Shown here one piece after another: positions 49,703 to 59,587 of a stretch of 64,000 bases of DNA. The position numbers were made by a program, and so were the translations under genes. The notes under the pieces are model-generated. The model saw only the letters and a list, made by a program, of their open reading frames with translations, was not told where the DNA came from and searched no databases. Position 1 is the first letter of the stretch; each line of letters opens with the position of its first letter. The DNA is from Pseudomonadota bacterium (GTDB lineage: Bacteria; Desulfobacterota; Binatia; Binatales; Binataceae): positions 1 through 64,000 of the forward strand of contig JAJPIF010000026.1 in the NCBI GenBank assembly GCA_021324885.1, written 5' to 3'.

Positions 49703-51235
49703 ATGGAAAGCGTAATCACGAGAGCAAAATGGCTGACGAGGGTTGGGGCGGGGTTGCTGATTTTGGCGGTATGTCTGCCGTGGCTGAGCAACGCCGTGGC
49801 GGAAACGGACGGTTCGACTATGCTTGCGCGGCGTACTCACCGCCGGCATCGGGTGGTGACCACGACCACAACGGCTGCGCCGCCGGCGGGACGTTCGGTC
49901 GAGGATCTGTCGGGCGAGGTTGGCAACCTGCGCGCGCAAAGCGCCGAGACCTCCACCGAGGTCAAGCAGATCCAAAAAGCGATCGTGGTGGCGCCGCCGC
50001 CCGCCAACGCCGCGCCCAAGACAATTGGCGAGCACGTCGCCGCCGTGGAACAGCAATTGGGCCGCGTGCGAAAGAATCTGTCTGATAATCTCGGCGTTCA
50101 TATCCATGGCCTGGTTGATACCACTTACGACTTTAACTTCAATCAGCCCAACACCACGCCGATTCTGAGCAGTTCCGGCAGCGTCAATCAGCTCCGCGAG
50201 TTTGACGTTGATGCCAACAGTTTCAATCTGCAACAGTTCAATCTGCATATCGACCGCACGGTTGAGGGCGGAGTCGGTTTCGTGACCGATCTGAACTTCG
50301 GCAAGACTGCGGAAGTGTTGTGGGCGTCCACTCACTACTCCAATTCCACAACTCCGACCTCGACCCAGGAATTCGATCCGACGCAGGCCTATCTGACCTA
50401 CACGGTTCCGGTTGGAAAAGGCATCAATTTGCAAGCCGGCAAGTTTGTAACCTTGCTGGGCGAAGAAGTCATCCCGGTTTACAACAACGTCAACTTCAAC
50501 GAGTCGCGCGGGTTGCTTTTCACCTGGGGTGAGCCGCTTACTCATACCGGTATTCGGGCGCAATATTCATTTACGGACAAATTCGGCGTAACCGCAGGGA
50601 TCAATAACGGATGGGACGATCCGTCGGACAATAACTCCGGTAAGTCCGGCGAATGGCAGTTGTCATACACGCCCACCGACTCGTTGTCCCTGCTGCTCAA
50701 TGGCATTTACGGGCCCGAGCAAGCCAACCATGGCAACTCCAAGCGTCTGGCGGTCGATCCGATCGCAACCTGGAAGACGCCGGTTAAGGGACTTCAATTT
50801 ATCGCCGAATATCTCTACGCCAATGAATCCGGCGGACCGATCGCGGTCACCCCGTTTATCAACTCCTATGGCAACATGCTGACCGGCCAGAGCACCTGGA
50901 ACCGGGCGACCAGCTGGCAAGGGGTTGCCACTTATGGCGTTTACGACCTCAATGACAACCTTGAGTTCGCCAGCCGCTTCGAATGGTTCCGCGACGGCGA
51001 AGGCACGCGGACCGGTTTGCGTCAGACCCTGTTCGAATTCACCCAAACGATCAACTACAAGATCCCGCTGGTCAACGGATTGCTGGCGCGGCTGGAATAC
51101 CGCCACGACGCTTCCAACCAGCATCCGTTCTACAGCGACGATGACCTGATTCAGGTGTCGCCCGGCGTGTTTCTGCCGTCGCACACCTATAGCGGTCAGG
51201 ACACGTTACTGGCAGCGGCGATCTATTCATTCTGA
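49703..51235 (+). CDS. Outer-membrane beta-barrel (porin-like) protein
   Basis: Signal MESVITRAKWLTRVGAGLLILAVCLPWLSNAVA, coiled-coil-like segment, beta-barrel-like repeats ending ...TLLAAAIYSF (C-terminal Phe). Confidence 0.8.
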   Translation: MESVITRAKWLTRVGAGLLILAVCLPWLSNAVAETDGSTMLARRTHRRHRVVTTTTTAAPPAGRSVEDLSGEVGNLRAQSAETSTEVKQIQKAIVVAPPPANAAPKTIGEHVAAVEQQLGRVRKNLSDNLGVHIHGLVDTTYDFNFNQPNTTPILSSSGSVNQLREFDVDANSFNLQQFNLHIDRTVEGGVGFVTDLNFGKTAEVLWASTHYSNSTTPTSTQEFDPTQAYLTYTVPVGKGINLQAGKFVTLLGEEVIPVYNNVNFNESRGLLFTWGEPLTHTGIRAQYSFTDKFGVTAGINNGWDDPSDNNSGKSGEWQLSYTPTDSLSLLLNGIYGPEQANHGNSKRLAVDPIATWKTPVKGLQFIAEYLYANESGGPIAVTPFINSYGNMLTGQSTWNRATSWQGVATYGVYDLNDNLEFASRFEWFRDGEGTRTGLRQTLFEFTQTINYKIPLVNGLLARLEYRHDASNQHPFYSDDDLIQVSPGVFLPSHTYSGQDTLLAAAIYSF

Positions 51236-51607
51236 GGTTTTGATCTGATGCTTCTCCGGCCCGCGTCGGGGCCGGAAGGAGCCATGAAAAAAGCGCCTCT
51301 CATCTGGCCTGTCCGTCACAAACAGCTTGACCTGCTCGCCGCTGAGTACGAGTGCGTGCAGGTCAAGCAGGGTTCCTGCCGGGTGCTGGGCGTACGATCG
51401 GTGCGCGGTGACACCGAGGAACCGTGTGTTTCGTCCATCCCGAGCACGTCGACGAATTGGTCTCGATGGTCAGATCGGGGATTTATCCGCCCTGTCATAA
51501 TTGAGGGCCGGAAGGCCTAATCGTTCAAATCGAAGAGCGCATATCAGTTTGAAAAGCGCGGTTGCTGTGAGCAATGGATATTCTCATTAGAGCTCGGGCA
51601 ATTAGGC

Positions 51608-51623
51608 GGGCATGCTTAATGCT
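51608..51623 (+). promoter_or_regulatory. Sigma54-like promoter P5 GGGCATGCTTAATGCT
   Basis: GG-N10-GC upstream of small TM ORF and kinase-regulator fusion. Confidence 0.5.
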
Positions 51624-51676
51624 TTATCGACAATTGGACCTTGATTGCTAAGGAATCAGCGGTCCGAGATTTCGCG

Positions 51677-52060
51677 ATGACGACCTGGACGTTACGCATT
51701 CCGGTTCTATCCATTTCAGGCTTACAGCACTTGGGGGGGCAAGCCACGGCGCAGCCGGTCGTTTCGCACGATTTGGCTATGAGCGTGCTGGCAATTGCGG
51801 TTTTATGGATAGTTATCAGTTTAACCGCGCTTTGGTATCGCGGGCGCCAGCGAGCAGCGGCGCGCGCTCATATCCGCTCGATACAAGTTGTCCGCCGGCG
51901 GCGCGATGGCGTGCTTGAGTTTCGTCGAATGGCCGTCCAGAGCAATAGTGCCAGCCGTCCGCTAAACGCGTGCGCGGCAATCGGCAATAGCTGTTCGGCA
52001 AGAGTCCGATGGCATCGAAACCTGGCAGGTGCCGAACTGAGCGCCCGGGTCGACAGTTGA
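51677..52060 (+). CDS. Small membrane protein (hypothetical)
   Basis: MTTWTLRIPVLSISGLQHLGG...LAMSVLAIAVLWIVISLTALWYRGRQR; overlaps the next ORF. Confidence 0.4.
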   Translation: MTTWTLRIPVLSISGLQHLGGQATAQPVVSHDLAMSVLAIAVLWIVISLTALWYRGRQRAAARAHIRSIQVVRRRRDGVLEFRRMAVQSNSASRPLNACAAIGNSCSARVRWHRNLAGAELSARVDS

Positions 52061-55000
52061 TGCATCCGCCTTCCTTGCGCAGCCGTATTCGAAACGGAAG
52101 TCTGATAATGCTCAGTGTCGCCGTGGCACTGGGCGCTCTGGCACTCCCCGGCATCCACCGGCTGGGCGGCGCGATTCGTGAAACTCTACACCGCAACTAT
52201 GTCAGCATCGAGGCCGCGCAGCACATGCACAAGGCGCTGTGGTCGTTACAGCTCGCGCAACATCAGGGCAATATCGATCAGGTGCTGAAGCCGAGCTGGG
52301 ACAGTTTCAAATACTGGATAGACGTCGAGCAAGGCGACATCACGGAGGTGGGAGAGGCGGCGCTTGCCCATGATATCGAGCAGCGGGGCAACAAGCTGTT
52401 TGGCGCATTCGCCGCTCGGGTCACGGACAGTTCCATCGACCAGGACTTCGCGGCGCTCCATACGCGGCTGGACGATCTGATCGCTCTGAACAGCCACGCG
52501 ATGTTCCGCGCCGATGGGCGCGCGTCGCGGATGGGCAACCGCCTGACGTGGGAATTCGCCTGCGGCCTGGCGGCCCTGCTGCTGATCGGAATTGCGCTCT
52601 CGTGGACGCTGGCGGCGACCATCACGCAACCGCTCAATGAGCTGGCCGATCGGTTGCGCAGCTTCAGTTTGCGCGGAAACCTGCTCAAGCTGCGGGAGCA
52701 GCCGCTGGCCGAACTCCAGACCGTGGCCTCAGAGTTCAACAAAATGGCGGAGCGGCTGGAGCAGTTCGAAAAGCTCAACGTCGATCGGCTCGTTTATGAA
52801 AAAAGCAAAACCGAAGCGATAATCGAGAGTATCGAGGACGGTATCGTGCTGATCGGTCCCAAAGGCATCGTCACGCACATCAACGAAATCGCCGCGATTA
52901 TCCTGGGGGTGGAGCGGGAGGACGCGCTGGGCAGCCCGTTTGACGACCTTAACAGCCATCACCCGCACTACCTGCGCATCCGCAATGCTTTACAAAGGGC
53001 CTTCAGCGGCGACGACACGCATCGAATCGAGGTCGAGCTTCACGTGCGCGGGCGCGATCACAGCTACCTGCTGAAGCCGGTTCCATTGCGGCAAGCCGGT
53101 CAGCGTTTTGGAACCATACTGACTTTGCAGGATATCACCTACCTGCGCGACCTCGATCGGGCGCGGACCAACCTGGTGGCGACGCTGTCGCACGAACTCA
53201 AGACGCCGCTCACTTCGATTTCGCTGTCGGCGGGTCTGCTTGAGCGGCGCTGGGCCGAGATGGGAGAACAAGAAGGCAGGCTGGTCGCGGGAATCGGCGA
53301 GGATGTCGCGCGCATCCGCCACCTGGCCGACGACCTGCTCAACCTGGCGCGGGGGACCAACGCCAATATCGCCGTGCGCAGCGTCGAACTGAACCTGGTC
53401 GAATTGATCCGCGCGGTCTCACGCGCCTTCACCGTGCAGGCGGAGCACAAGCAGGTGATCCTGAGACTGGAATTGCCCGACAACCTGCCGGCCCTGCGCG
53501 GTGATCCGATCAAATTGTCGTGGGTTGTCTCAAAGCTGATTTCCAATGCGCTGCGCTATACGCCGGAGGGCGGCACGATTGCGGTGGTCCTTACGCAATC
53601 ATCTGGGGCGTTTTCGCTGAAGGTCCGAGATACCGGTTCGGGGATACCCGCGGAAATCAAGGATCGCCTCTTCGAACGCTTCGCCCAGGGGAAGGTCAAT
53701 GGCGCCGAGCCGGGTTCCGCCGGCCTCGGGCTGGCGATCGTCAAGGATATCGTCGAGGCGCATGGCGGGAGGATTTTTGTCGCGACCACCGAAGGCTACG
53801 GCACCTGCTTTACGGTGGGAGATACCCATCCGGCAGGAGGGTTTATGGCTAGACTCTTAATCGTCGATGACGAAAAGAATATTCGCAACCATCTGGGGAC
53901 CTTCTTCGAGACCTGCGGCCATAGGGTTCGTACGGCGGAAAGCGCCGCGGAGGCGCTCTCCTTGCTTGGGGAAAATGGCGGTTTTGACCTGGTACTGAGC
54001 GATTACCGGATGGCCGAAATAAACGGGCTTGCGCTGCTGCAACGGATCAAACGGGACCATCCGTCACTACCGGTCATCTTGATGACGGCATATGGGACGG
54101 TGGAGAGCGCGGTGGAGGCGATGAAGAGCGGGGCCTACGATTACGTGACCAAGCCTTTCACCCTCGACCAGATCCAACACGTCGTCGCCCGCGCCCTTGA
54201 GGTTCAGAGCCTGCGGGCCGAAGTCAGCTCTCTGCGCGACGCGATCGACGATCAGCCGCTGCTGGAGTCGCGCAGTCCGGCGATGCGCCATCTGCTGGAG
54301 GTCGCCTATCAGGCGGCGTCGAGCGAGGCGACGATCCTTTTGATGGGGGAAAGCGGGACCGGCAAAAACGTGTTGGCGCGCCAGATTCATAAATGGAGCC
54401 GTCGCTTCAAGGGCCCTTTTGTGGTCGTGAACTGTACTACACTTTCGGAGAATCTGCTCGAGAGCGAGCTCTTTGGGCACATGCGCGGCTCTTTCACGGG
54501 TGCATTCAAGGACAAGCCCGGACGGCTGGAAGCGGCCAATCACGGCACCGTTTTCCTCGACGAAGTGGCCGATCTGAGCGCCCCGTTACAGACCAAGTTT
54601 TTGCGCTTCGTGCAGGAGCAGTGCTTCGAGCGGGTCGGCGGCGACGAGACCATCCACGTTGATACGAGAATTATCGCGGCGTCAAATCGCGACTTGCTGG
54701 GGGAAGTTCGCGCCCACCATTTTCGTGAGGACCTGTTTTACCGCCTCAACGTGATTGCGCTTCAAGTGCCGTCGTTGCGCAAGCGGCGCGAGGATGTGCT
54801 TGCCCTCGCCGAGCATTTCCTGGCCACCGCCGCAACTCGCAACCATCGTCCGGGCCTGCGTTTTTCCCCCGAGGCGGAAGGGGCGATCAAGCATTACTGG
54901 TGGCCCGGCAATATCCGCGAACTGCGTAACGCCGTCGAGCGCGCCGCGATCCTGGCTTTGGGCGAAGTGATCAAACCCGATTGCCTGCCCGACGCGATGT

Positions 55001-55179
55001 TTCGTGAGCAGCCGGAGCCGTTGCCGTCGAGCTTCTCTCCCACCAGCCTCGAGGAAGTGGAGCGCCAGCACATCGAGCGAGTTCTGGCGGAGACGGCAAC
55101 CTTGGAGGAAGCCGCCGCGATACTTGGAATCAACACTTCCACGCTCTGGCGCAAGCGCAAGCGCTACAAATTCGAGTAA
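52009..55179 (+). CDS. Histidine kinase (HAMP-PAS-HisKA-HATPase) fused to NtrC-type sigma54 response regulator
   Basis: HATLSHELKTPLTSISLSAGL-type H box, GLGLAIVKDIVEAHGG; REC LLIVDDEKNIRNHL; AAA+ GESGTGKNVLARQIH, GSFTGAFKDKPG; Fis-like HTH LEEAAAILGINTSTLWRKRKRY; possible internal start ATG 53845. Confidence 0.92.
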   Translation: MASKPGRCRTERPGRQLMHPPSLRSRIRNGSLIMLSVAVALGALALPGIHRLGGAIRETLHRNYVSIEAAQHMHKALWSLQLAQHQGNIDQVLKPSWDSFKYWIDVEQGDITEVGEAALAHDIEQRGNKLFGAFAARVTDSSIDQDFAALHTRLDDLIALNSHAMFRADGRASRMGNRLTWEFACGLAALLLIGIALSWTLAATITQPLNELADRLRSFSLRGNLLKLREQPLAELQTVASEFNKMAERLEQFEKLNVDRLVYEKSKTEAIIESIEDGIVLIGPKGIVTHINEIAAIILGVEREDALGSPFDDLNSHHPHYLRIRNALQRAFSGDDTHRIEVELHVRGRDHSYLLKPVPLRQAGQRFGTILTLQDITYLRDLDRARTNLVATLSHELKTPLTSISLSAGLLERRWAEMGEQEGRLVAGIGEDVARIRHLADDLLNLARGTNANIAVRSVELNLVELIRAVSRAFTVQAEHKQVILRLELPDNLPALRGDPIKLSWVVSKLISNALRYTPEGGTIAVVLTQSSGAFSLKVRDTGSGIPAEIKDRLFERFAQGKVNGAEPGSAGLGLAIVKDIVEAHGGRIFVATTEGYGTCFTVGDTHPAGGFMARLLIVDDEKNIRNHLGTFFETCGHRVRTAESAAEALSLLGENGGFDLVLSDYRMAEINGLALLQRIKRDHPSLPVILMTAYGTVESAVEAMKSGAYDYVTKPFTLDQIQHVVARALEVQSLRAEVSSLRDAIDDQPLLESRSPAMRHLLEVAYQAASSEATILLMGESGTGKNVLARQIHKWSRRFKGPFVVVNCTTLSENLLESELFGHMRGSFTGAFKDKPGRLEAANHGTVFLDEVADLSAPLQTKFLRFVQEQCFERVGGDETIHVDTRIIAASNRDLLGEVRAHHFREDLFYRLNVIALQVPSLRKRREDVLALAEHFLATAATRNHRPGLRFSPEAEGAIKHYWWPGNIRELRNAVERAAILALGEVIKPDCLPDAMFREQPEPLPSSFSPTSLEEVERQHIERVLAETATLEEAAAILGINTSTLWRKRKRYKFE

Positions 55180-55538
55180 ACTCCAGCAGTTATCGCCTTC
55201 CTTGAAAAAGCCTTTTAGTTTCTTCAGGCATGTTCCCGGTCCTTCCCAACTCTCTCCTGATGAGGGGAACGGGGACAGAAGATTTGCAGCCTGAAATTAC
55301 GATGCCGCTTTGTTGGGCAGTGCCCGTTCGTTTGGCAGATTCCCCCGGATCCTTGGAGTAAAGCCTTGTGAGCTGGCGGTTCCATCGTCACTGGGACCAG
55401 CCGAAGCGTATTTCATATTGCATCATGAAACGGAAATATCAGGATGGCCATTGTATTCTGAAATGTAGAATTATTGCATATCAAAATCTTACTTTAGTTG
55501 TAGTTTCTGTCATCGCGAAGCCGGCGGCTCATTGCAGA

Positions 55539-55554
55539 CGGCACGCGTCATGCT
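55539..55554 (+). promoter_or_regulatory. Sigma54-like promoter P6 CGGCACGCGTCATGCT
   Basis: GG-N10-GC about 60 bp upstream of the APC permease ATG. Confidence 0.6.
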
Positions 55555-55613
55555 GAAAGGGCGCGGCATTTTGCAGGGCCAACTATGACGGGCCGTTCGA
55601 CAAAGGAGAAAAG

Positions 55614-57272
55614 ATGGCAGAAGCAACCGAAGCCAAAATGGTGCCGACTCTGGGGTTGACCGGAGTCACGGTAAACGCGATGGCGCTGATAGCGCCGGGC
55701 GCATTTCTATGGATCACCTTCGTGGTCCAGGCTGGGTACTCCTATCCTTCGGGAATCTCGATGTGGTTTGGGATTTTAGCAGCTCTGGCTCTCGCCTTCG
55801 CCACGGCAATCTCCTATGCGGAGTTGAACAAGCTCTATCCTGGCGCGGGCAGTTCCTACCTGTTTGCGGAACAGGCCTTCCTCAACCATTCCAGGCACTA
55901 TCGGTTCGCACGCATTGCCAAATTCGTGCTTGGTTGGGGTTCGCATCTCTACTACTGGGTGTACCCCGGCGCGATGGCCGCTACGATTGGCATTATGATC
56001 GGGTACATCGTCGGTATCTTTTTCCCTAACGTTATCAATTCCGGAACGCCCGGTCCGGTCTTCATGGCTATGGTGGCGGTGATTGCCGCCTTTGGAATTT
56101 CATACATAGCGTACAGGGGAGTTCAAGCCTCAACGTGGACGAACTTCACCATCAACGTCATCCAGATCACGGCCCTGATGATTTTTGCCTTGATGGCGAT
56201 CATATATCGCATCGGACATCCAGAGGGCTCCACCGGGCTGGCGCTCGACGGCACCAGCAAGGTGCTCCATTACTCGCTCGGCGGGAATGCTCCGGCTCAT
56301 CCCAGCGGCTGGTCGGTCATCGCCCCGCACAGCTTTAATGGCGTGATGCTACAGGCCACGATAGCCATCTTTCTACTGTGCGGGTTTGAATCCATCACCT
56401 CATTGGGAGAGGAAGCCAAGAACCCGAAGAAGGACATTTCCCGCGGTGTTCTGCTTTCACTCTTCATCCAGGGTCTAATCTGTTACATGATTGAATATTT
56501 TGCCGCGAACTATTTTCTTAGTAGTGCCTACAGCATGGCCGACGCCAAGGGTTCGGCCGCACCTATAGGCGATATGATGACGATCGTCGGCAATGCGCTG
56601 CTGGGTGGCCACGGTCAAGCGTTCATGGTGGTGGAAGCCATCACGGTCTTTCTGGCCCTGATCGGTACGACCCTGGCCTGCATGAATACCGGGGCGCGGG
56701 TGACCTACGCGATGGGCCGCGACGAAGAAGTCCCCGAGCACTTCGGGATTCTGCATGGGGAGAACCTCACGCCGCATCGGACAATCTGGACCTTGGCGGT
56801 GATCTCCGCAATATTCGGCGTGATCGGTTCGCTCTATTATTTCGCGGGCGGCTCGGCTCCCGACGACAAAACGATCGCCACCCTTCCGCACAACATATGG
56901 TACATGGCGGGGATGAGCTCAAACGCATATCTGGCGGCTCTGCCCAACGGACTGGCGCTGGTGACGTTAATTTCCAACTTTGGAATCTTCATTACCTATG
57001 GTCTGACCAACTTGCTCTGCATACTCGCCTATCAGGAGCGGCGCGAATTCCACGGTTTGAAGCACATGGTAATTCCGGTATTCGGTGCAGTGGCGAACTT
57101 CGCCTGCATGGCGTTTTACATCATCGGACCAATCGAGGGCTTGGGAAGCGTCAAGGAACCGCTCATGGCCGTGGGTCTTGCCGTGATATGGGGCATATAC
57201 GGAGCGTTCTATTTCATGCGCAATTCCAGGAAGCGGGGCAAGGAGACAATTCTGGTCGGTAAGCCCGCATAG
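55614..57272 (+). CDS. APC family permease
   Basis: 552 aa, about 12-14 TM; GLTGVTVNAMALIAPGAFLWITF; CGFESITSLGEEAKNPKKDISRG; AAAGGAG RBS. Confidence 0.9.
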   Translation: MAEATEAKMVPTLGLTGVTVNAMALIAPGAFLWITFVVQAGYSYPSGISMWFGILAALALAFATAISYAELNKLYPGAGSSYLFAEQAFLNHSRHYRFARIAKFVLGWGSHLYYWVYPGAMAATIGIMIGYIVGIFFPNVINSGTPGPVFMAMVAVIAAFGISYIAYRGVQASTWTNFTINVIQITALMIFALMAIIYRIGHPEGSTGLALDGTSKVLHYSLGGNAPAHPSGWSVIAPHSFNGVMLQATIAIFLLCGFESITSLGEEAKNPKKDISRGVLLSLFIQGLICYMIEYFAANYFLSSAYSMADAKGSAAPIGDMMTIVGNALLGGHGQAFMVVEAITVFLALIGTTLACMNTGARVTYAMGRDEEVPEHFGILHGENLTPHRTIWTLAVISAIFGVIGSLYYFAGGSAPDDKTIATLPHNIWYMAGMSSNAYLAALPNGLALVTLISNFGIFITYGLTNLLCILAYQERREFHGLKHMVIPVFGAVANFACMAFYIIGPIEGLGSVKEPLMAVGLAVIWGIYGAFYFMRNSRKRGKETILVGKPA

Positions 57273-57290
57273 CCAGACAGATTGAAGTGA

Positions 57291-57330
57291 AAAAGGCGGC
57301 GCTGCCGTGGAGCATCGCCGCCTTTTGTTT
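57291..57330 (+). terminator. Intrinsic terminator
   Basis: aaaaggcggcg (57291-57301) / cgccgcctttt (57316-57326), followed by gttt. Confidence 0.85.
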
Positions 57331-57488
57331 CCTTGAGTTTTCCTCTTCTCGATTTACATCGAAAGCAAGTGAGGCGACCGTGTCGGCGCTCTGTTGCCGG
57401 CCGCGATGCGGAAGGCGGGCAGGGCCGCTGCCCTACCAAGTGTAGAGGCCGGTACGTACTCGGACGCGCATCCTTGAACGGGCGGGAT

Positions 57489-58139
57489 TTACCAGAACCA
57501 ATGATGGTGCCCGTGATGACCGTCGCCATGTCCGTGCGCTCCCGGAAATGGACCGGGAGGGTTGCCCATTCCCGGCGGGCCATGGTGCCAGTGAGGTCCT
57601 CCCCAGGCAAAGGGATGCGCCTGGCGCCATCTCTGCCTGAGCTCCCCCCGCTCCATCGGCGACATCTGCTGCCATCGCTGGTAATTCATCAGCATGTGTT
57701 GGCGTTGCTGGGGCGGCAATTGCTGGAAGCGCCGGTAACGGTCGAGCAACTCCTGGCGTTGGGCGGGCGGTAGCGCCCTGAAACGGCTGTAGGCCTGCTG
57801 GAGCTGTGCCCGCCGCTCGGGCGGGAGTTGGCGGTACTCGCGCATCGCCTGGAGCACCTGACGGCGCTCTTCAGGCGGAAGGCGGCGGAACTCTTCGAAA
57901 TTGCGCTGCGCCGCATAACGCTGTTCGGGACTCATCTGCTGCCATCGGCGGAGGTTCTCCAGTACCGTCTGGCGCTGCATGGGATTCAGCTTCATCCACG
58001 TGTCATGATAGCGCTGTATGTACGCCTGTTCGGCTGGATTCGCCGGTACTCCGGGCAACATCTGGGCACCAGCCCCTGGCACTGAACCCACCGCGACGAG
58101 AGTGGCCATCGAGATGGCTATGAGGACGCGGCGGATCAT
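57489..58139 (-). CDS. DUF3106 family protein with His-rich tail
   Basis: Signal MIRRVLIAISMATLVAVGSVPGAGA; repeated LPPEqRqqlLqrYRrfqq units; C-term HGHGDGHHGHHHWFW. Confidence 0.85.
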   Translation of the reverse strand: MIRRVLIAISMATLVAVGSVPGAGAQMLPGVPANPAEQAYIQRYHDTWMKLNPMQRQTVLENLRRWQQMSPEQRYAAQRNFEEFRRLPPEERRQVLQAMREYRQLPPERRAQLQQAYSRFRALPPAQRQELLDRYRRFQQLPPQQRQHMLMNYQRWQQMSPMERGELRQRWRQAHPFAWGGPHWHHGPPGMGNPPGPFPGAHGHGDGHHGHHHWFW

Positions 58140-58474
58140 TCGGTTACCTGGTCCTCGCTGTCTGGAGTTGACGGTTCGTTGTTCAGCGGCGGGGGCGAAT
58201 TGGTAAGTCCTGACGATGGAGGCGGAATGGTTAGCACCGGCTGCGGTGGCGCACTCGGACCATCGTTGAGGTACCCCATCGCGCGCAGGGTTTGAATCTG
58301 ATCCAGCATCGAGTTCTGATTGGCGTCGGGCTGACCGTTGGAGTTCGACGCGAACAGGTCCAGGTCCAGCAGCATCCTGGGGTCCGGACCGATCTGCGCC
58401 CACGACACGCGCGCTCCCAGGGCAATCGCGGCGGCCAGCAGCATCGCACTCGACCATTTAGGACCGGAGCGCAT
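58136..58474 (-). CDS. Hypothetical secreted protein
   Basis: Signal-like N-terminus, 4-nt overlap with the next gene, Pro-rich tail. Confidence 0.6.
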   Translation of the reverse strand: MRSGPKWSSAMLLAAAIALGARVSWAQIGPDPRMLLDLDLFASNSNGQPDANQNSMLDQIQTLRAMGYLNDGPSAPPQPVLTIPPPSSGLTNSPPPLNNEPSTPDSEDQVTE

Positions 58475-58985
58475 CGCTGGACTTTGGCATCGGCCGCAAC
58501 TCGTCCAGATGCTCGATCAGGTCGTAATTTTCCAATAGATCGAGCTGCTGTACGACGTCATAATTGCGCAGGAATCCGACGTCGGTCACGCCCATCTGCT
58601 GCTCCAGGGCGAGCTGGTCGCCGGGCGGCTCGTTGGACGGATTGTTGAGGCCGGGCACCGCCAGCCAAAGGGCGAGAGCGGCGGCAGCCGCCGCAGTCAA
58701 TCCCGCTCCCCATCCATACACGGGCCGCCACCATTTCAGCCGCCGCTGCTTGTGGGCCTCAAGCTTGCGGCGCAGCTCGGAGCGGTAGGCGCCCCAATGC
58801 GGAACCGGCAGCTCGTCGATGCGCGAGGACAATTCGGACAGCAGCGCGCCAAATGACTGCGCCGATTCGCGGCACTGTTCGCATCCCGCCAGATGGGCCG
58901 CGACCAATTCGCGCTCAGCGCCGGACAGTTCGCCTCGGATATACGGGACCAGCGCCGTTTCAGGATGACTAACCGCCATTTTCAA
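58458..58985 (-). CDS. Anti-sigma factor (zinc-finger type)
   Basis: HLAGCEQCRESAQ (HX3CX2C) followed by one TM segment; overlaps the sigma factor gene. Confidence 0.88.
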   Translation of the reverse strand: MKMAVSHPETALVPYIRGELSGAERELVAAHLAGCEQCRESAQSFGALLSELSSRIDELPVPHWGAYRSELRRKLEAHKQRRLKWWRPVYGWGAGLTAAAAAALALWLAVPGLNNPSNEPPGDQLALEQQMGVTDVGFLRNYDVVQQLDLLENYDLIEHLDELRPMPKSSDALRS

Positions 58986-59587
58986 TCGTTCCCAAGCATT
59001 TTCTTTAGCGCGGCCAATCCACGATAGATATGGACCCGCGCGGTGTTCTCCGAACAGTTCAGCACCTGTGCAATCTCCCGGCTTGAAAAACCCTCCTGCA
59101 CCTGCAGCAGGACCGCTGTTCTCTGATTGGCCGACAAGCGTTGCAGAGCCTCCGCGAGACGGCCGGAAAACTGATGTTTGATAGCCGCCTGGTCGGGTCC
59201 TTCCTCACCGGAGGGAGGATCGATGCCGGGTTCGTCAGGATCGTCGCCCGGACCGGCCAGCGGCAGCAGCCTGTTCCACCATTTGCCCCGCCGCTTGTGG
59301 TCGATGCACAGGTTAACCAAGACACGGTAAAACCAGGTGGAAAAGCGCGACCGACCGTCGAAACGGTTGGCTGACTCGTACAGCCGGATGAAGGCGTCCT
59401 GCGAGATGTCACGCGCGTCGGCCTCATTGCCGAGCACCGAGTAAGCGATACGGAAAGCCCGCGTCTGATGGCGCTGGACCAACAGCTCGAACGCCTGCTC
59501 GTCACGCTGCGCGACCATTGCGCACAGTTCTTCATCCGTAAGCTCCTTCAAGCAGATTCGCCCCGGCGGCCGACGCGCTACCTCCAA
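58982..59587 (-). CDS. ECF-type RNA polymerase sigma factor
   Basis: EADARDISQDAFIRLYESANRFDGRSRFSTWFYRVLVNLCIDHKRR; LQVQEGFSSREIAQVLNCSENTARVHIYRGL. Confidence 0.93.
   Translation of the reverse strand: MEVARRPPGRICLKELTDEELCAMVAQRDEQAFELLVQRHQTRAFRIAYSVLGNEADARDISQDAFIRLYESANRFDGRSRFSTWFYRVLVNLCIDHKRRGKWWNRLLPLAGPGDDPDEPGIDPPSGEEGPDQAAIKHQFSGRLAEALQRLSANQRTAVLLQVQEGFSSREIAQVLNCSENTARVHIYRGLAALKKMLGND

Noticed and set aside
51236-55200. Classical KdpD/KdpE genes
   Set aside because: The kinase lacks KdpD-type N-terminal USP/KdpD domains, and the regulator is NtrC-type with AAA+ and Fis HTH, not OmpR-type KdpE
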